Shown: in pieces, positions 10,601 to 16,865 of the stretch | Layout of the letters: the number at the start of each line of letters is the position of its first letter | How positions within the stretch are numbered: position 1 is the first letter of the stretch | Assembly: GCA_035556555.1 (NCBI GenBank) | Contig: DATMES010000012.1 | Span: 18,534-82,533 of the forward strand | DNA: 64,000 bases | Direction: 5' to 3' | Origin: Frankiaceae bacterium | GTDB taxonomy: Bacteria; Actinomycetota; Actinomycetes; BP-191 | The notes under the pieces: model-generated | What the model saw: only the letters and a program-made list of their open reading frames with translations | Database searches by the model: none | What the model was told of the DNA's origin: nothing | Position numbers and translations under genes: made by a program

Positions 10601-12741
10601 CGTTCGCCGCCGCCGTCGAGAACGCCGTGCCCGTGCTGCGCGTCGCGACCGGCCAGGTGCTCGACGCGGACACCGACGTGTGGGCCGTGGTCTTCGGCGC
10701 GGCCGGCATCGCGAAGGTCGCGATGGCGCCGCCGCTCACGATCGAGGGCACCAAGCAGCCGAGGACGTTCGCGATCCGCCCGCTCTCGACGACGCTCATC
10801 GCGCGGACCGAGGTGTTCACGAAGACGCTCGACCTCGCGACCGGCACGCTCACGGGCGGCGAGAAGCGCAACTACCAGGGCATCGACCTCGACGTCTGGG
10901 CGCGCGGCTTCCTCGCCGACGTCGAGCTGGTGCTGTCGGCGGCGTACACCCGCGGCGCGTACGCCCTCAACCGCCCCGCGCTCGACGCGATCGTCGAGGC
11001 GAAGAAGACCCTCGCGGGCGCTGTGGCGCAGGGCCTGGACGACGTCCTCGACGGTTTCACGGCACCCACGGACAAGCGCGCGGCCGCGGTCGAGACGCTG
11101 CGCCAGCAGCTCCTCGTCTCGCTGACCCGCGGCAACGACACGTCTGCCGTGATCCAGTACGACACCGACGTGACGTCGCCGTGGCAGACGACGTACGCGC
11201 GGCTGTCGGGCAACCCCGTCGTGACGTTCGGCGAGTCCGACGTGCGCAGCGCCACCGTCTCCAACGGCAAGGTCGCACTGACGAACGGCGCCTCGCAGGT
11301 GAGCTTCCTCGTCAACGTGCCCGACGTACGCGCGCACGCCGGGCTCGACCTCACGCTCGACTTCAGCGTCGTCGAGCTGGAGTTCGGGATCGCCCCCGAG
11401 GTCGAGGGGTACGAGCGCTCCGACTGGCTGACGTTCGTGTCCCCGGTCGCGAACGGCTCGCCGTCACAGCTGCACCTCGACCTCGGCTCGCCGCGGGTGC
11501 CGCTGCCGCTGCGCGCGTACCCGCCGATGCCGCTGCTCGTCGGCCACGACGCGGTCGTGCCCACCGAGCCCGCGGTGCTCGACGACGCGCTGCACTGGCG
11601 GTACGAGTTCGCGCTCCAGCACCAGTCGGCGGAGCAGGACTCCGTGGAGTTCCGCGTGACGTTCAACCAGGCGGGCTCCGCCGTCGCCAACGCGCTGACC
11701 GACGACGACCTGTTCGCGACGCTCGCGCAGTACACGGCCGTCTCGACGCCGCTGCTCGGCCTGCTCGCCGGCGTCGTCGACTGGGAGCGCGCGAGCGAGG
11801 CGCAGCGGGCCGTGCTCGCCGCGGCACTGGCGACGTACGAGACGCTGGTCACCGACGTCGCGACCGCATGGGCCAAGCACTGGACCCCGCCGCCGGCACT
11901 GGTCTCCCCCGCCGGCGACGCGGCCGTCGCTGGCGGTCCCGCGCTCGACGTGTACCAGTACGCGCTCGGCCTGCGCGCCACCGACGACTGGTACACGACG
12001 CTGCGGCTCACCCGCACGACGCTCTCCGGCTCCGGCGGCGTCGGCTGGCCGGACGTCGTCTGCGTCACGCCCTCCGGCGACGAGTACCCGCTCGAGCTCG
12101 TCCCGCGGGAGGCGTGCGACTGCGCCGACCAGGAGACGTGCCACTGCTACGCGTTCCCGCCGGCGACCGTGACGGCGTTCACGCTGCTGACGTTCCGCTT
12201 CACGTTCCCGCGCGTGCACGTGGCGTCGTACCAGAACGCCTCGTCGGCCACCTGGGTGACGCGCAACGCGACGCTGCTCGGCGAGACGTGGCCGGACACG
12301 ACGACGGACTTCGTCTACCGCACGCCGGAGGTCGGCTACCCGAAGCCCGTGGTGCCGTTCATCGACGTCACCGGCGCCATCCCGATCGGAGCCTGGCCGG
12401 ACGCGCCGTTGCAGGCGATGTTCGACGCGGTGTTCGACGGCGACGCGACGAAGCGGACCATCGGCGTCGGCGTGCGGTACGGCTACACGCTGGTCCCCGG
12501 TGACCCGCCCGTCGAGGCGCTGCTGCCCGTCGCGCAGTCGACGCTGGCGCCGTACGACGCCGCCACCATCCCCGCGATCACGGAGCGGCTGACCGAGTGG
12601 CTGCGCGACGTGGACCCGGCGCGCGAGGGCGGGGCGTGGGCGTTCTGGGTGAGCCTCTACTCGTCGCTCGACCCGACGCTGCAACGCCCCGTCCTGCAGC
12701 TCAAGCGCCTGTCGTCACCGCTGGTGCGGCCGCCCGGCTGA
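1624..12741 (+). CDS. Giant 3705-residue protein: beta-rich N-terminal half, LysM-like repeats, Cys-rich C-terminal patch
   Basis: One uninterrupted frame of 11.1 kb starts at GTG nine bases after the MBL gene. Residues about 1-1190 are almost all short alternating strands, compatible with a long beta-sandwich, solenoid or bridge-like fold. Residues about 1455-1800 and 2440-2930 hold roughly a dozen degenerate LysM-like units, such as DSLGGIAQAYGVDPGAVAIAN, DTLASIAQAYGTGLPAW and DALAEVAKHF. Near the end (about residue 3500) is a Cys cluster, EACDCADQETCHC. There is no signal peptide or membrane helix. LysM modules usually bind peptidoglycan or chitin, but here they may be structural. The strand-rich half recalls large uncharacterised families such as DUF6603 (from memory, unverified). 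Its last 27 bases overlap the convergent gene. Function unknown. Confidence 0.85.
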   Translation: MSVQSILEAFQRAAAAGALAGDDPAGLGDLLASLGTTRLEVAGGATGSDDTSAWLTGTATFLPGSTWTLRLTGTPVAGTERAALVLDLTLLPGATPWTFGGAFGTLPQSRRPAAGGNGLVLGASVVAPLVLVEPALVATNEPAGTLPRLSGTLPLRGSKDAPGSDLLAGYAGYLGDALYVDGTVDLRTAARVLQLRGVAPGLTIPLGRLDVPAVGIVLTTTFPDPFPLPAQGAPTSAALLFADVALPTKPPRIVTISGQLLAGDFQWALQAEFEKVLTLEGGIAALLAIAGVDNADDFALPPGIAAINAFGLSDVGFGVLPPARGGPSITYTSIGVKSATPWDPPVPYLTIEEVGTRWLFLPDPARTIVTGSVFGTMRLGAKKGPSLGAMPSYATRVERGLVVPDADAGDILFTVSLSLPGLAFSAYTEEPFSVTEALKTFFPGKEVPELGLTVRSMSIYAALPRKEFEAGLSLSTDLSFTAGRVRFAFETLDLNVFVSQSSVTGTFVGLASIGVPGAPPVELLAQAAYPGTGAWELGAVLRGRIDLPRFVYALMDTDPPEWVERITVVLADLDLRYSTAPGNPYSAAGTLELAMDENLLGIPMKLTLTAKIQRAVRTPATEPLAVALRETSLVEPTTVLTGSLEGSFTVGRFVVAASVSVTDAGKDYTFAVTYRDVSLKAATSWIPAAGSVPRHQAVTIRLTGTLGDVVTYLVGLANPNANFRLDPPWDFLNSIDLSGLALVVDPTLQTVAVTYDVKLNLGFVTIDTVGLKYDRSTATPKVEFVLVAKMLGDTQAKPVVWDAVNQSPPAVPGLGQRLLDLRYLGLGQHVRPTKLTEYKDITAVVDALVAAMRPVDPGKGKPPIDPATMEFDPSSQWLFGIDAKFMDTVSLKLVFHDPDLYGILVALSGPSASSLAGLSIELLYKKVTDDIGVFHARLQIPDAFRQLQFGAVSVTLGIVTVDIYTNGNFRVDLGFPHNRDWSVSFALEAGIFNGRGGIYFGVLNGATSSRVPRVTNGTFSPVIELGVGLSVGVGRTFEKGPLKAGLYVNLVVVFEGALAWFHPDDGNAGTEMYYWCRGTAGIVGKIYGSVDFKVISVDVSIEISAMATLELTAHKATLVELDLSVRASASIKIVFFRVSFSFSLTLRTSFVIGSDSPAPWQEVPGMTLRRRLATAAARGELPESYRLRFDKDAKVFPDGLPRTAYLSLVPAYTVADVPVNWTGDGTVPANADPAYRLVVMLVTDNAIPADAATIAATYRPDVSRNALAETAADTSFNQLTEALLRWSLNALGVTDPTATVTLADLTELVAQLALDEAATTGFTWDNVEGFLAHNLHVVVSGTPSGPMGDEVSGTPFPMLPPLSWTSPDLPDPAQRERDFGTYQPIDATYEAEALAYFAKLDPRPPEGRPSVEARLAAAADPSESMATFVLRDYARLVARAAAQAAADLLTAFPHDVVPADSLGGIAQAYGVDPGAVAIANPDWPVEAGKPVHLGTLPVQVGATDTLASIAQAYGTGLPAWLATLDATTPLLRAGATMPLPGFRHAGLSVDDTAAVFYVRLGMALPEDVPLADWYAAAIGRLNTEETLPASLVVPTGYQQTTTTTWTRLPGDTVADVAAYLALSQNVVDRTPYAAWLAKVREANPTPGTDVALPADAVAVVLPNDTLATLRARLLTDATAFATYVAPADVLVPLVTVDVPGAVGTTAEKQTLLTLAQAYGLGLEDLAGRMAGDTGVLAAGDKPLTVPDVPSMPLAGLMTALHGGRPMATVSGQVARFMLNGLRLPAPELGEDGKYHANGAMTGAYDLVGQQVTGPAPAPEPPPGDDPAPAVVTITVGKARPADWLTFAAAEVRESLLTVAGATENAVVRITEADLANYPATGLAPVVLEPLAPLALSHDVGVRYGVPHVIPWQTTDVPLLPVPPAAGVAPSLWPLPADLRARASGGVSASRFLLEQTTPQSGPAATPTEVGSYAWGTLVAFGVRRIPGLQGTVEVLGADTADRQRLALLLEYLRAVPERDAVAAFPPPPEGETAHLRLLWQLPPTPGMAPGLSSVPLVPEGTFLVQTNLSTETRSALTTTADPTWGRHFASVADAPRFLTLLWQCSVVGGGGYWMRVQGTGAGVPESIFDQDGLATLSLLVQLGSQSTGSPDRHLYAFNDVAVVGSGIDPASVALTARAEPAELKPVASVDPGQVGFAAAYANPGADDTPQGLLRRLYGLLGFRLTPTEAFDGSEEGRPVAPQPPNSHDDLGLVVHAEEDEAVWRLSRVLDASRFARLHLPELPTAPSPLADPYAGIAPAAATEVSVRFQDVFGNVSGTPATEPIPVRYTDPLLGPGSWPSTTASYTVAPSGGAAEVRVAVELQTVAYQPGASGPGSAAAAAAARDRQRFAAAYYQVMRDGLHVSVLTSLQQAPGAEPAPLPVDAGVLRRYVIAAHALLGSVATIGDARATGGTLDDVVAAYGVDSDTLAVANASAVLRQLLDATSLAVPVSAAFRNGDTVAGLCDTVSPRPDPVTVLTDEDNVVLPLMPGTEVVRPPRDLVVGEGEPSARDLAERARCTLATLVAANETRHGLLTPEFVFEVNGVPVKVGSDTTLELVAQAFGTTYDAAQVVALNAEKPGMFRPDAALVVDGYVVANGDTLEKNEAELTPAQLAPLNTATANLFPPGTPLFLTTRATDVPDGVTLGEFASAHGTTPGALLRHNGSVAVSTTSPPVVPGTWAWPADLRDVVVPYVVRAGDALAEVAKHFDGASARSLVTVNAAMPGTVAAGVTITVDARDVTTSAPSSFAEVAALFSPAVSLDALADAVAARTDVLAAGALLVCPRGVLTATADPGAAAAPYGVSPVALLAANAGTPDLLVAGETLHAWPSTAESPAPAETVAAHDTLTAVVERFRRRGVSTSIETLVTANADRAFLRGGAAVLVPPATASLDARVGDTGWTFPSTVFPLRVTLELARDTDLVDPALAATATRDRTAVPAARPAGDRGERSLTSFAAAVENAVPVLRVATGQVLDADTDVWAVVFGAAGIAKVAMAPPLTIEGTKQPRTFAIRPLSTTLIARTEVFTKTLDLATGTLTGGEKRNYQGIDLDVWARGFLADVELVLSAAYTRGAYALNRPALDAIVEAKKTLAGAVAQGLDDVLDGFTAPTDKRAAAVETLRQQLLVSLTRGNDTSAVIQYDTDVTSPWQTTYARLSGNPVVTFGESDVRSATVSNGKVALTNGASQVSFLVNVPDVRAHAGLDLTLDFSVVELEFGIAPEVEGYERSDWLTFVSPVANGSPSQLHLDLGSPRVPLPLRAYPPMPLLVGHDAVVPTEPAVLDDALHWRYEFALQHQSAEQDSVEFRVTFNQAGSAVANALTDDDLFATLAQYTAVSTPLLGLLAGVVDWERASEAQRAVLAAALATYETLVTDVATAWAKHWTPPPALVSPAGDAAVAGGPALDVYQYALGLRATDDWYTTLRLTRTTLSGSGGVGWPDVVCVTPSGDEYPLELVPREACDCADQETCHCYAFPPATVTAFTLLTFRFTFPRVHVASYQNASSATWVTRNATLLGETWPDTTTDFVYRTPEVGYPKPVVPFIDVTGAIPIGAWPDAPLQAMFDAVFDGDATKRTIGVGVRYGYTLVPGDPPVEALLPVAQSTLAPYDAATIPAITERLTEWLRDVDPAREGGAWAFWVSLYSSLDPTLQRPVLQLKRLSSPLVRPPG

Positions 12742-13278
12742 GTAGTGCAGGTGGACGACGCCGTGGTCGTAGCGGCGTTCGCCGCGCAGGTCGAGGTCGA
12801 GGCGTACGCCGTCCGGCAGCGCGCGCAGTCCCCCGCCGACCACTACCGGGTAGACGAACAGGTGCACGGCGTCGACGAGCCCCGCCTCGAACGCTCGAGC
12901 CGCCAGTGTCGGACCGCCGATCGCGACGTCGCCGTGCTGCTTCGTCGCGTCGACCGCGGCGGGGTCGAAGTCGCGCTCGATGCGCGTGCGCTCGCTCGCG
13001 ACGCCGGCCAGCGTCCGCGAGTAGACGACCTTGTCCGCCGCGCGCCACAGTGCCTGATAGTCGCCGTAGTGCTGCGGCGCGCCGTCGGTGTCCATCGTCT
13101 CCCACGCGACGAGGACGTCGTACATGCGGCGGCCGTAGAGGTACGTCTTCGTGGTGCGCAGGAGGTCGTTGACGGCGGTGTGCACGTCGGCGTCCGGCTC
13201 GGCCCAGCCGAACCCGCCGTCGGCGTCCGCGACGTAGCCGTCGAGCGAGACGAGCGACGCGTAGACCAGCTCACCCAC
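12715..13278 (-). CDS. Dihydrofolate reductase / RibD C-terminal-like family protein
   Basis: The 187-residue protein begins ELVYASLVSLDGYVADADGG and contains TYLYGRRMYDVLVAWE, DVAIGGPTLAARAFEAGLVD and HLFVYPVVVGGGLRALP. These are the usual blocks of the RibD-C/DHFR-like family of NADPH-dependent reductases; physiological substrates of these stand-alone paralogs are mostly unknown. It starts with GTG inside the last codons of the upstream flavoprotein gene (8-bp overlap), so translation is probably coupled. Its 3' end overlaps the giant gene on the opposite strand by 27 bp. It is a cytosolic enzyme rather than the essential folate DHFR, judging by its family type. Confidence 0.85.
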   Translation of the reverse strand: MGELVYASLVSLDGYVADADGGFGWAEPDADVHTAVNDLLRTTKTYLYGRRMYDVLVAWETMDTDGAPQHYGDYQALWRAADKVVYSRTLAGVASERTRIERDFDPAAVDATKQHGDVAIGGPTLAARAFEAGLVDAVHLFVYPVVVGGGLRALPDGVRLDLDLRGERRYDHGVVHLHYSAGRPHQR

Positions 13279-14398
13279 CGAACCACCTCTCCGCGCGGGA
13301 CGACGCCCAGCGCACCTTGTCGGCCGCCTGCTCCGCGCTCGGCTCGCGCCAGACGCCGTACGGCGCCTGCCCGGGGAGGAACGTCACGTCCACCTCGCCC
13401 ACGCGGCTCTCGCCGAACTCCAGGTAGCAGACGCCGCGGCCGCCGTACGTCGGCAGGTCCGCCTCCGACCGCGCCGTCGCGACGATGCGCTCGGCGACCG
13501 TCGCCGCCTGCCCCTCCGCGAACGCGCCCGCCTTCGGCGTGCCGACGCTCGTCACGTCGCCCACGGCGTAGACGCCGGGGAACGCCGTCTCCAGCGTCGC
13601 CGGGTCGACCGGGATCCAGCCGTCGACGGTCATGCCGGCGGCGACCACGACCGCGGGCGCGGTGTGCACGGGAACGCCGAGGAACAGGTCGTACGGCAGC
13701 TCCGTCCCGTCGGCGACGAGCGCCACGCGGCGTGCGGGGTCGAGGCTCGTGACGAGGCGTCCGGGCAGGAACTCGATGTCCCGCTCCGCGAACGCCGTCC
13801 GCACCGCCTCCGACGCGGTGGGCGCCGGCGGGATCGGCGAAGGCAGCGGCGTGACGAGCGTGACCGTGGAGCGTTCGCGCAGACCGCGGGCGACGAGCGT
13901 GTCGTGCATCAGCAGCGCCGTCTCGCTCGGCGCCGGCGGGCACTTGAACGGCACGCCGCACACCGCGACGACGACCCGCCCTCCCTCGAATCCGGCGACG
14001 GCGTCCCGCGCGGCGACGGCGCCCTCGACGCTGTAGAACTCGTGGCCGCCCTCGACCAGCCCGGGCGTCGCGGAGGTGTCCAGGTCGGCGCCGAGCGCCA
14101 CGACGAGGACGTCGCCGTCGAACGTCCCCGCGTCGGTCTCGACGCGTCGCGCCACCGGGTCGATGCCCGTGATCGACGCGCGGACGAACCGCACGCCGGG
14201 CTGGACGAGGGAGGCGTACGGATGGCGGACGGCCGCCGCCTCCTTGCGCCCGAACAGCACGTCGATCTTCGCGAACCCGAACACGAAGGCGTCGCTCCGG
14301 TCGACGAGCACGACGTCCGTCTCGTCGCCGAACGCCTCCGCCAGCCGGGCCGTCAGCTCCAGCCCGCCGAACCCCGCACCGAGCACCAGGACGCGCAT
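13271..14398 (-). CDS. FAD-dependent NAD(P)H or sulfide:quinone oxidoreductase-like protein
   Basis: The 375-residue protein opens with a Rossmann dinucleotide motif (VLVLGAGFGGLELTARLAEA, residues 3-22) and near residue 290 has the FAD-binding block GVYAVGDVTSVGTPKAGAFA. VPFKCPPAPSE (C153) and the tail YLEFGESRVGEVDVTFLPG fit the sulfide:quinone oxidoreductase and flavocytochrome-c dehydrogenase branch of the NDH-2 superfamily. Only one of the usual redox cysteines is clearly visible, so sulfide is not certain as substrate. No membrane helix is seen; such enzymes are monotopic. It forms an operon with the DHFR-like gene through an 8-bp overlap. Confidence 0.8.
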   Translation of the reverse strand: MRVLVLGAGFGGLELTARLAEAFGDETDVVLVDRSDAFVFGFAKIDVLFGRKEAAAVRHPYASLVQPGVRFVRASITGIDPVARRVETDAGTFDGDVLVVALGADLDTSATPGLVEGGHEFYSVEGAVAARDAVAGFEGGRVVVAVCGVPFKCPPAPSETALLMHDTLVARGLRERSTVTLVTPLPSPIPPAPTASEAVRTAFAERDIEFLPGRLVTSLDPARRVALVADGTELPYDLFLGVPVHTAPAVVVAAGMTVDGWIPVDPATLETAFPGVYAVGDVTSVGTPKAGAFAEGQAATVAERIVATARSEADLPTYGGRGVCYLEFGESRVGEVDVTFLPGQAPYGVWREPSAEQAADKVRWASSRAERWFGG

Positions 14399-14507
14399 GC
14401 TCGCAACCTAGACCTCGGCGCCCGCCCGTTCTTCGAAGATCACGACGCGTGTGACCGGCGGGCGGGCTGCAAGGTTGGGCCGACGCGCTCGGCGTATCGC
14501 AGCCCTG

Positions 14508-14897
14508 CTAGGCCACGGCGAGGACGTACGCCGCGTCGAACGGGCTGGCGTAGTGCGCGACCTGGATGTTGAGCACCAGCGTCGGCGTCGTGATGACGCA
14601 GACCCCCGGCGTGAGCTGCCCGGTGGTCGGCTGGGTCTCGCACAGCAGCCGGCACGACCCGTCGTAGACCGCGAGCACGACCGGCACCGGCGCTGCCACG
14701 ACGGTCACCGCGTGGACGCCGACCAGGCTCTCGTAGTGGTACCAGTCGTCGAGCGCCTCGGGGCCGACACTGCCCTGGGCGACCGCGGTGATGGACGGAG
14801 AGTTGCCGCAGGAGCCGGTCGCGAGCGCGGGCGGCGCGGCAGTGACGCCACCCAGCGCGAGGGCGGTGGTCGTCAAGGCAAGCAGGGAACGGCGCAT
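14508..14897 (-). CDS. Small secreted protein with four cysteines
   Basis: This 129-residue protein begins MRRSLLALTTTALALGGVTA followed by APPALA, a standard Sec signal peptide with cleavage expected near ATG or ALA. The mature part has about four cysteines (GSCGNS, GSCRLLCET, GVCVIT) suited to two disulfides, and is otherwise beta-rich (HAVTVVAAPVPVVLAVYDG), reminiscent of small PPC or Ig-like exported domains. No catalytic motif is seen. A Shine-Dalgarno-like GGAGG lies just upstream. It is transcribed divergently from the TetR gene, so the operator at 14962-14998 could affect both. Function unknown. Confidence 0.75.
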   Translation of the reverse strand: MRRSLLALTTTALALGGVTAAPPALATGSCGNSPSITAVAQGSVGPEALDDWYHYESLVGVHAVTVVAAPVPVVLAVYDGSCRLLCETQPTTGQLTPGVCVITTPTLVLNIQVAHYASPFDAAYVLAVA

Positions 14898-14961
14898 CGG
14901 AGCCTCCGTAGGGGTCGAGGGGGCCCCAGGCTACGGACCCGCCGTCGTGTGTCAACGGGGG

Positions 14962-14998
14962 TTGACAGGTCCGAACGATACGTACATAGTCCGAACGG
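14962..14998 (+). promoter_or_regulatory. Promoter of the TetR operon with overlapping operator; probably leaderless
   Basis: TTGACA (14962-14967) and CATAGT (14985-14990) are separated by 17 bp, which places the transcription start at or near the GTG at 14998, so the mRNA would have no leader. An imperfect palindrome TACGTACATA (14979-14988) covers the -10 element, and GTCCGAAC occurs twice (14969-14976 and 14989-14996), 20 bp apart. This is a likely TetR autoregulatory operator, by inference from position. Confidence 0.6.
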
Positions 14999-15624
14999 TG
15001 TTAGGTAACGAGAACACCGATTGGCGCGCTGACCGCCGCGCTGCCGCGACCGCGTCCATCGTGGCGGCCGCGTGGGAGCTGGCGAGGGAGCACGGGCTCG
15101 CCGGGCTCACGCTGCGCGACCTCGCCCGCAGGCTCGGGATGGCGACGCCGTCGCTGTACTCCTACTTCGACTCCAAGAACGCGCTGTACGACGCCATGTA
15201 CGCCGACGGGTGGCGCGCGTTCATCGAGTTCGACCCCCAGCCGCCGGCGGCGAGCATCCGCGACGCGATCCACGGCGGCGTGGAGCGCTGGGTGCGGTTC
15301 AGCCTCGCCGACCCGGTCCGCTTCCAGCTCCTGAGCCTCCGGACGATCCCCGGCTTCGAGCCGTCGGAGACGTCGTACGCCGTCGCGCAGCGGGCGTACG
15401 ACGAGTCGTTCGCCGTGCTCGACGCGATCGCGCCGGTGACGCAGGAGCACAAGGACCTCATCACGGCCGTCGCCAGCGGCCTGCTCAACCAGCAGCTCTC
15501 CAACGAGCCCGGCGGCACCCGCTGGGTGCGACTGCTCGACGACGCCGTCGACCTGCTCGCCCCGTGGGTGGCCGAGACGTTGCCCAAGCCGAGGAAGCCC
15601 CGTTCGAGGAAGGCCAAGCCATGA
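14998..15624 (+). CDS. TetR/AcrR-family transcriptional regulator
   Basis: The 208-residue protein has an N-terminal TetR helix-turn-helix: IVAAAWELAREHGLAGLTLR followed by DLARRLGMATPSLYSYFDSK. The remainder is a helical ligand-binding domain. GTG 14998 is preferred because the -10 element lies only a few bases upstream; longer in-frame starts back to 14788 would run through the promoter. It overlaps the VOC gene by ATGA and probably regulates that gene and the following MBL gene. The ligand is unknown; the two downstream enzymes suggest a small toxic or xenobiotic metabolite. Confidence 0.85.
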   Translation: MLGNENTDWRADRRAAATASIVAAAWELAREHGLAGLTLRDLARRLGMATPSLYSYFDSKNALYDAMYADGWRAFIEFDPQPPAASIRDAIHGGVERWVRFSLADPVRFQLLSLRTIPGFEPSETSYAVAQRAYDESFAVLDAIAPVTQEHKDLITAVASGLLNQQLSNEPGGTRWVRLLDDAVDLLAPWVAETLPKPRKPRSRKAKP

Positions 15625-16046
15625 CCCCTGCACAGCTGCACCACGTCGCGCTCACCGTCACCGACCTCGACGCGAGCATCCCCTGGTACGAAGCCGTCTT
15701 CGGCATCCGCTACGTCATGGACGTCCCGCACGACGGCGGCGTCGGCAAGCTGCTCACCGACGAGACGCGCAGCCTCGGCCTCGTCCTGCACCGTCACGAC
15801 ACCAACGACGGCGCGCTGTTCACCGAGACGAAGGCGGGGCTCGACCACGTCGGGTTCGTCGTGCCGTCCCGCGACGACCTCGTCACCTGGCAGGAGCATC
15901 TCGAGGCGCAGGGCGTCGTCCGCGCCGACACCGCCGCCAAGCCGCTCACGCAGTCGCCCATCACGGACGCGCCGTACGGCTCGGTCCTCGTCTTCCGCGA
16001 CCCCGACAACATCCAGCTCGAGCTCTTCTCACCCGCCACGGCCTGA
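15621..16046 (+). CDS. VOC (glyoxalase/bleomycin-resistance) family protein
   Basis: The 141-residue single-domain protein contains LHHVALTVTDLDASIPWYEA at the N-terminus, then LDHVGFVVPSRDDLVTW, and ends FRDPDNIQLELFSP. These are the strand and metal-ligand blocks of the vicinal oxygen chelate fold: a His near the first strand, a His in LDHVGF and a Glu in LELF. It would be a cytosolic metal-dependent lyase, dioxygenase or resistance protein; the substrate is unknown. Its ATG overlaps the TetR stop (ATGA) and the MBL gene starts 12 bp downstream, so the three are co-transcribed. Confidence 0.88.
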   Translation: MTPAQLHHVALTVTDLDASIPWYEAVFGIRYVMDVPHDGGVGKLLTDETRSLGLVLHRHDTNDGALFTETKAGLDHVGFVVPSRDDLVTWQEHLEAQGVVRADTAAKPLTQSPITDAPYGSVLVFRDPDNIQLELFSPATA

Positions 16047-16058
16047 TCGGAGAACGCC

Positions 16059-16865
16059 ATGCACGTCCACCGTCCCGCTCCCGACGTCACCGCGCTCTCC
16101 GACATGGTGGTGATCCCCGGCTTCGGCTTCCTGCCGATCAACGCGTACGTCCTGCACGCCGCCGAGCCGGTGCTCATCGACACCGGCGTGCCCGCGGGCC
16201 GCGCGGCGTTCCTCGAGGCGCTGTGGTCCGTCGTCGACCCGGCCGACCTGAAGTGGGTCTACCTCACGCACCCCGACCGCGACCACACCGGCAGCCTCGG
16301 CGAGGTCCTCACGGCGGCGCCCCAGGCTCGGCTCGTCACGACGTTCACCGGCTTCGGCATCGCGTCCATGGAGTTCCCGATGTCGCCGGAGCGGGCGTAC
16401 TTCCTCAACCCTGGGCAGTCCCTCGACGTCGGCGACCGGACGCTCGCGGCGTTCCGCCCGCCGGTCTACGACAGCCCCGCGACCACCGGCGTGTACGACG
16501 CGAGCACCGGCACGTGCTTCACGTCCGACTGCTTCGGCGCGCCGCTCGGCTCCGCTGCGGACGTTCTCACCGACGACGTCGCCTCGCTGTCCGCGGACGA
16601 CGTCACCGCCGGACAGCGGCTCTGGGTCACCGTCGACAGCCCGTGGGTGTCGGGCGTGGACGCGGCGCGCTTCGGAGAGTCGCTCGCCCCCCTGCGCGCG
16701 ATGAACCCGGACGTCGTGCTCAGCACCCACCTGCCGCCGGCGCGCAACGCCATGCCGCGGCTGCTCGACATGCTCGCGACGACGCCGGGCTCCGACCCGT
16801 TCGTCGGTCCTGACCAGGCGATGCTCGAGGCGATCCTCGCCCAGCACGAGCCCGTTCCGGTCTAG
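16059..16865 (+). CDS. MBL-fold metallo-hydrolase, flavodiiron (ODP)-like class
   Basis: The 268-residue protein has the signature VYLTHPDRDHTGSLGEVL (H71, D73, D75, H76), a preceding strand EPVLIDTGVP and later SDCFGAPL and STHLPPARN, where further metal ligands would sit. The H-x-D-x-D-H spelling and general layout resemble the oxygen-binding diiron proteins and relatives rather than classical beta-lactamases. No flavodoxin or rubredoxin domain is attached. It is third in the TetR-VOC operon and overlaps the last four bases of the convergent VOC gene. Substrate unknown. Confidence 0.82.
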   Translation: MHVHRPAPDVTALSDMVVIPGFGFLPINAYVLHAAEPVLIDTGVPAGRAAFLEALWSVVDPADLKWVYLTHPDRDHTGSLGEVLTAAPQARLVTTFTGFGIASMEFPMSPERAYFLNPGQSLDVGDRTLAAFRPPVYDSPATTGVYDASTGTCFTSDCFGAPLGSAADVLTDDVASLSADDVTAGQRLWVTVDSPWVSGVDAARFGESLAPLRAMNPDVVLSTHLPPARNAMPRLLDMLATTPGSDPFVGPDQAMLEAILAQHEPVPV

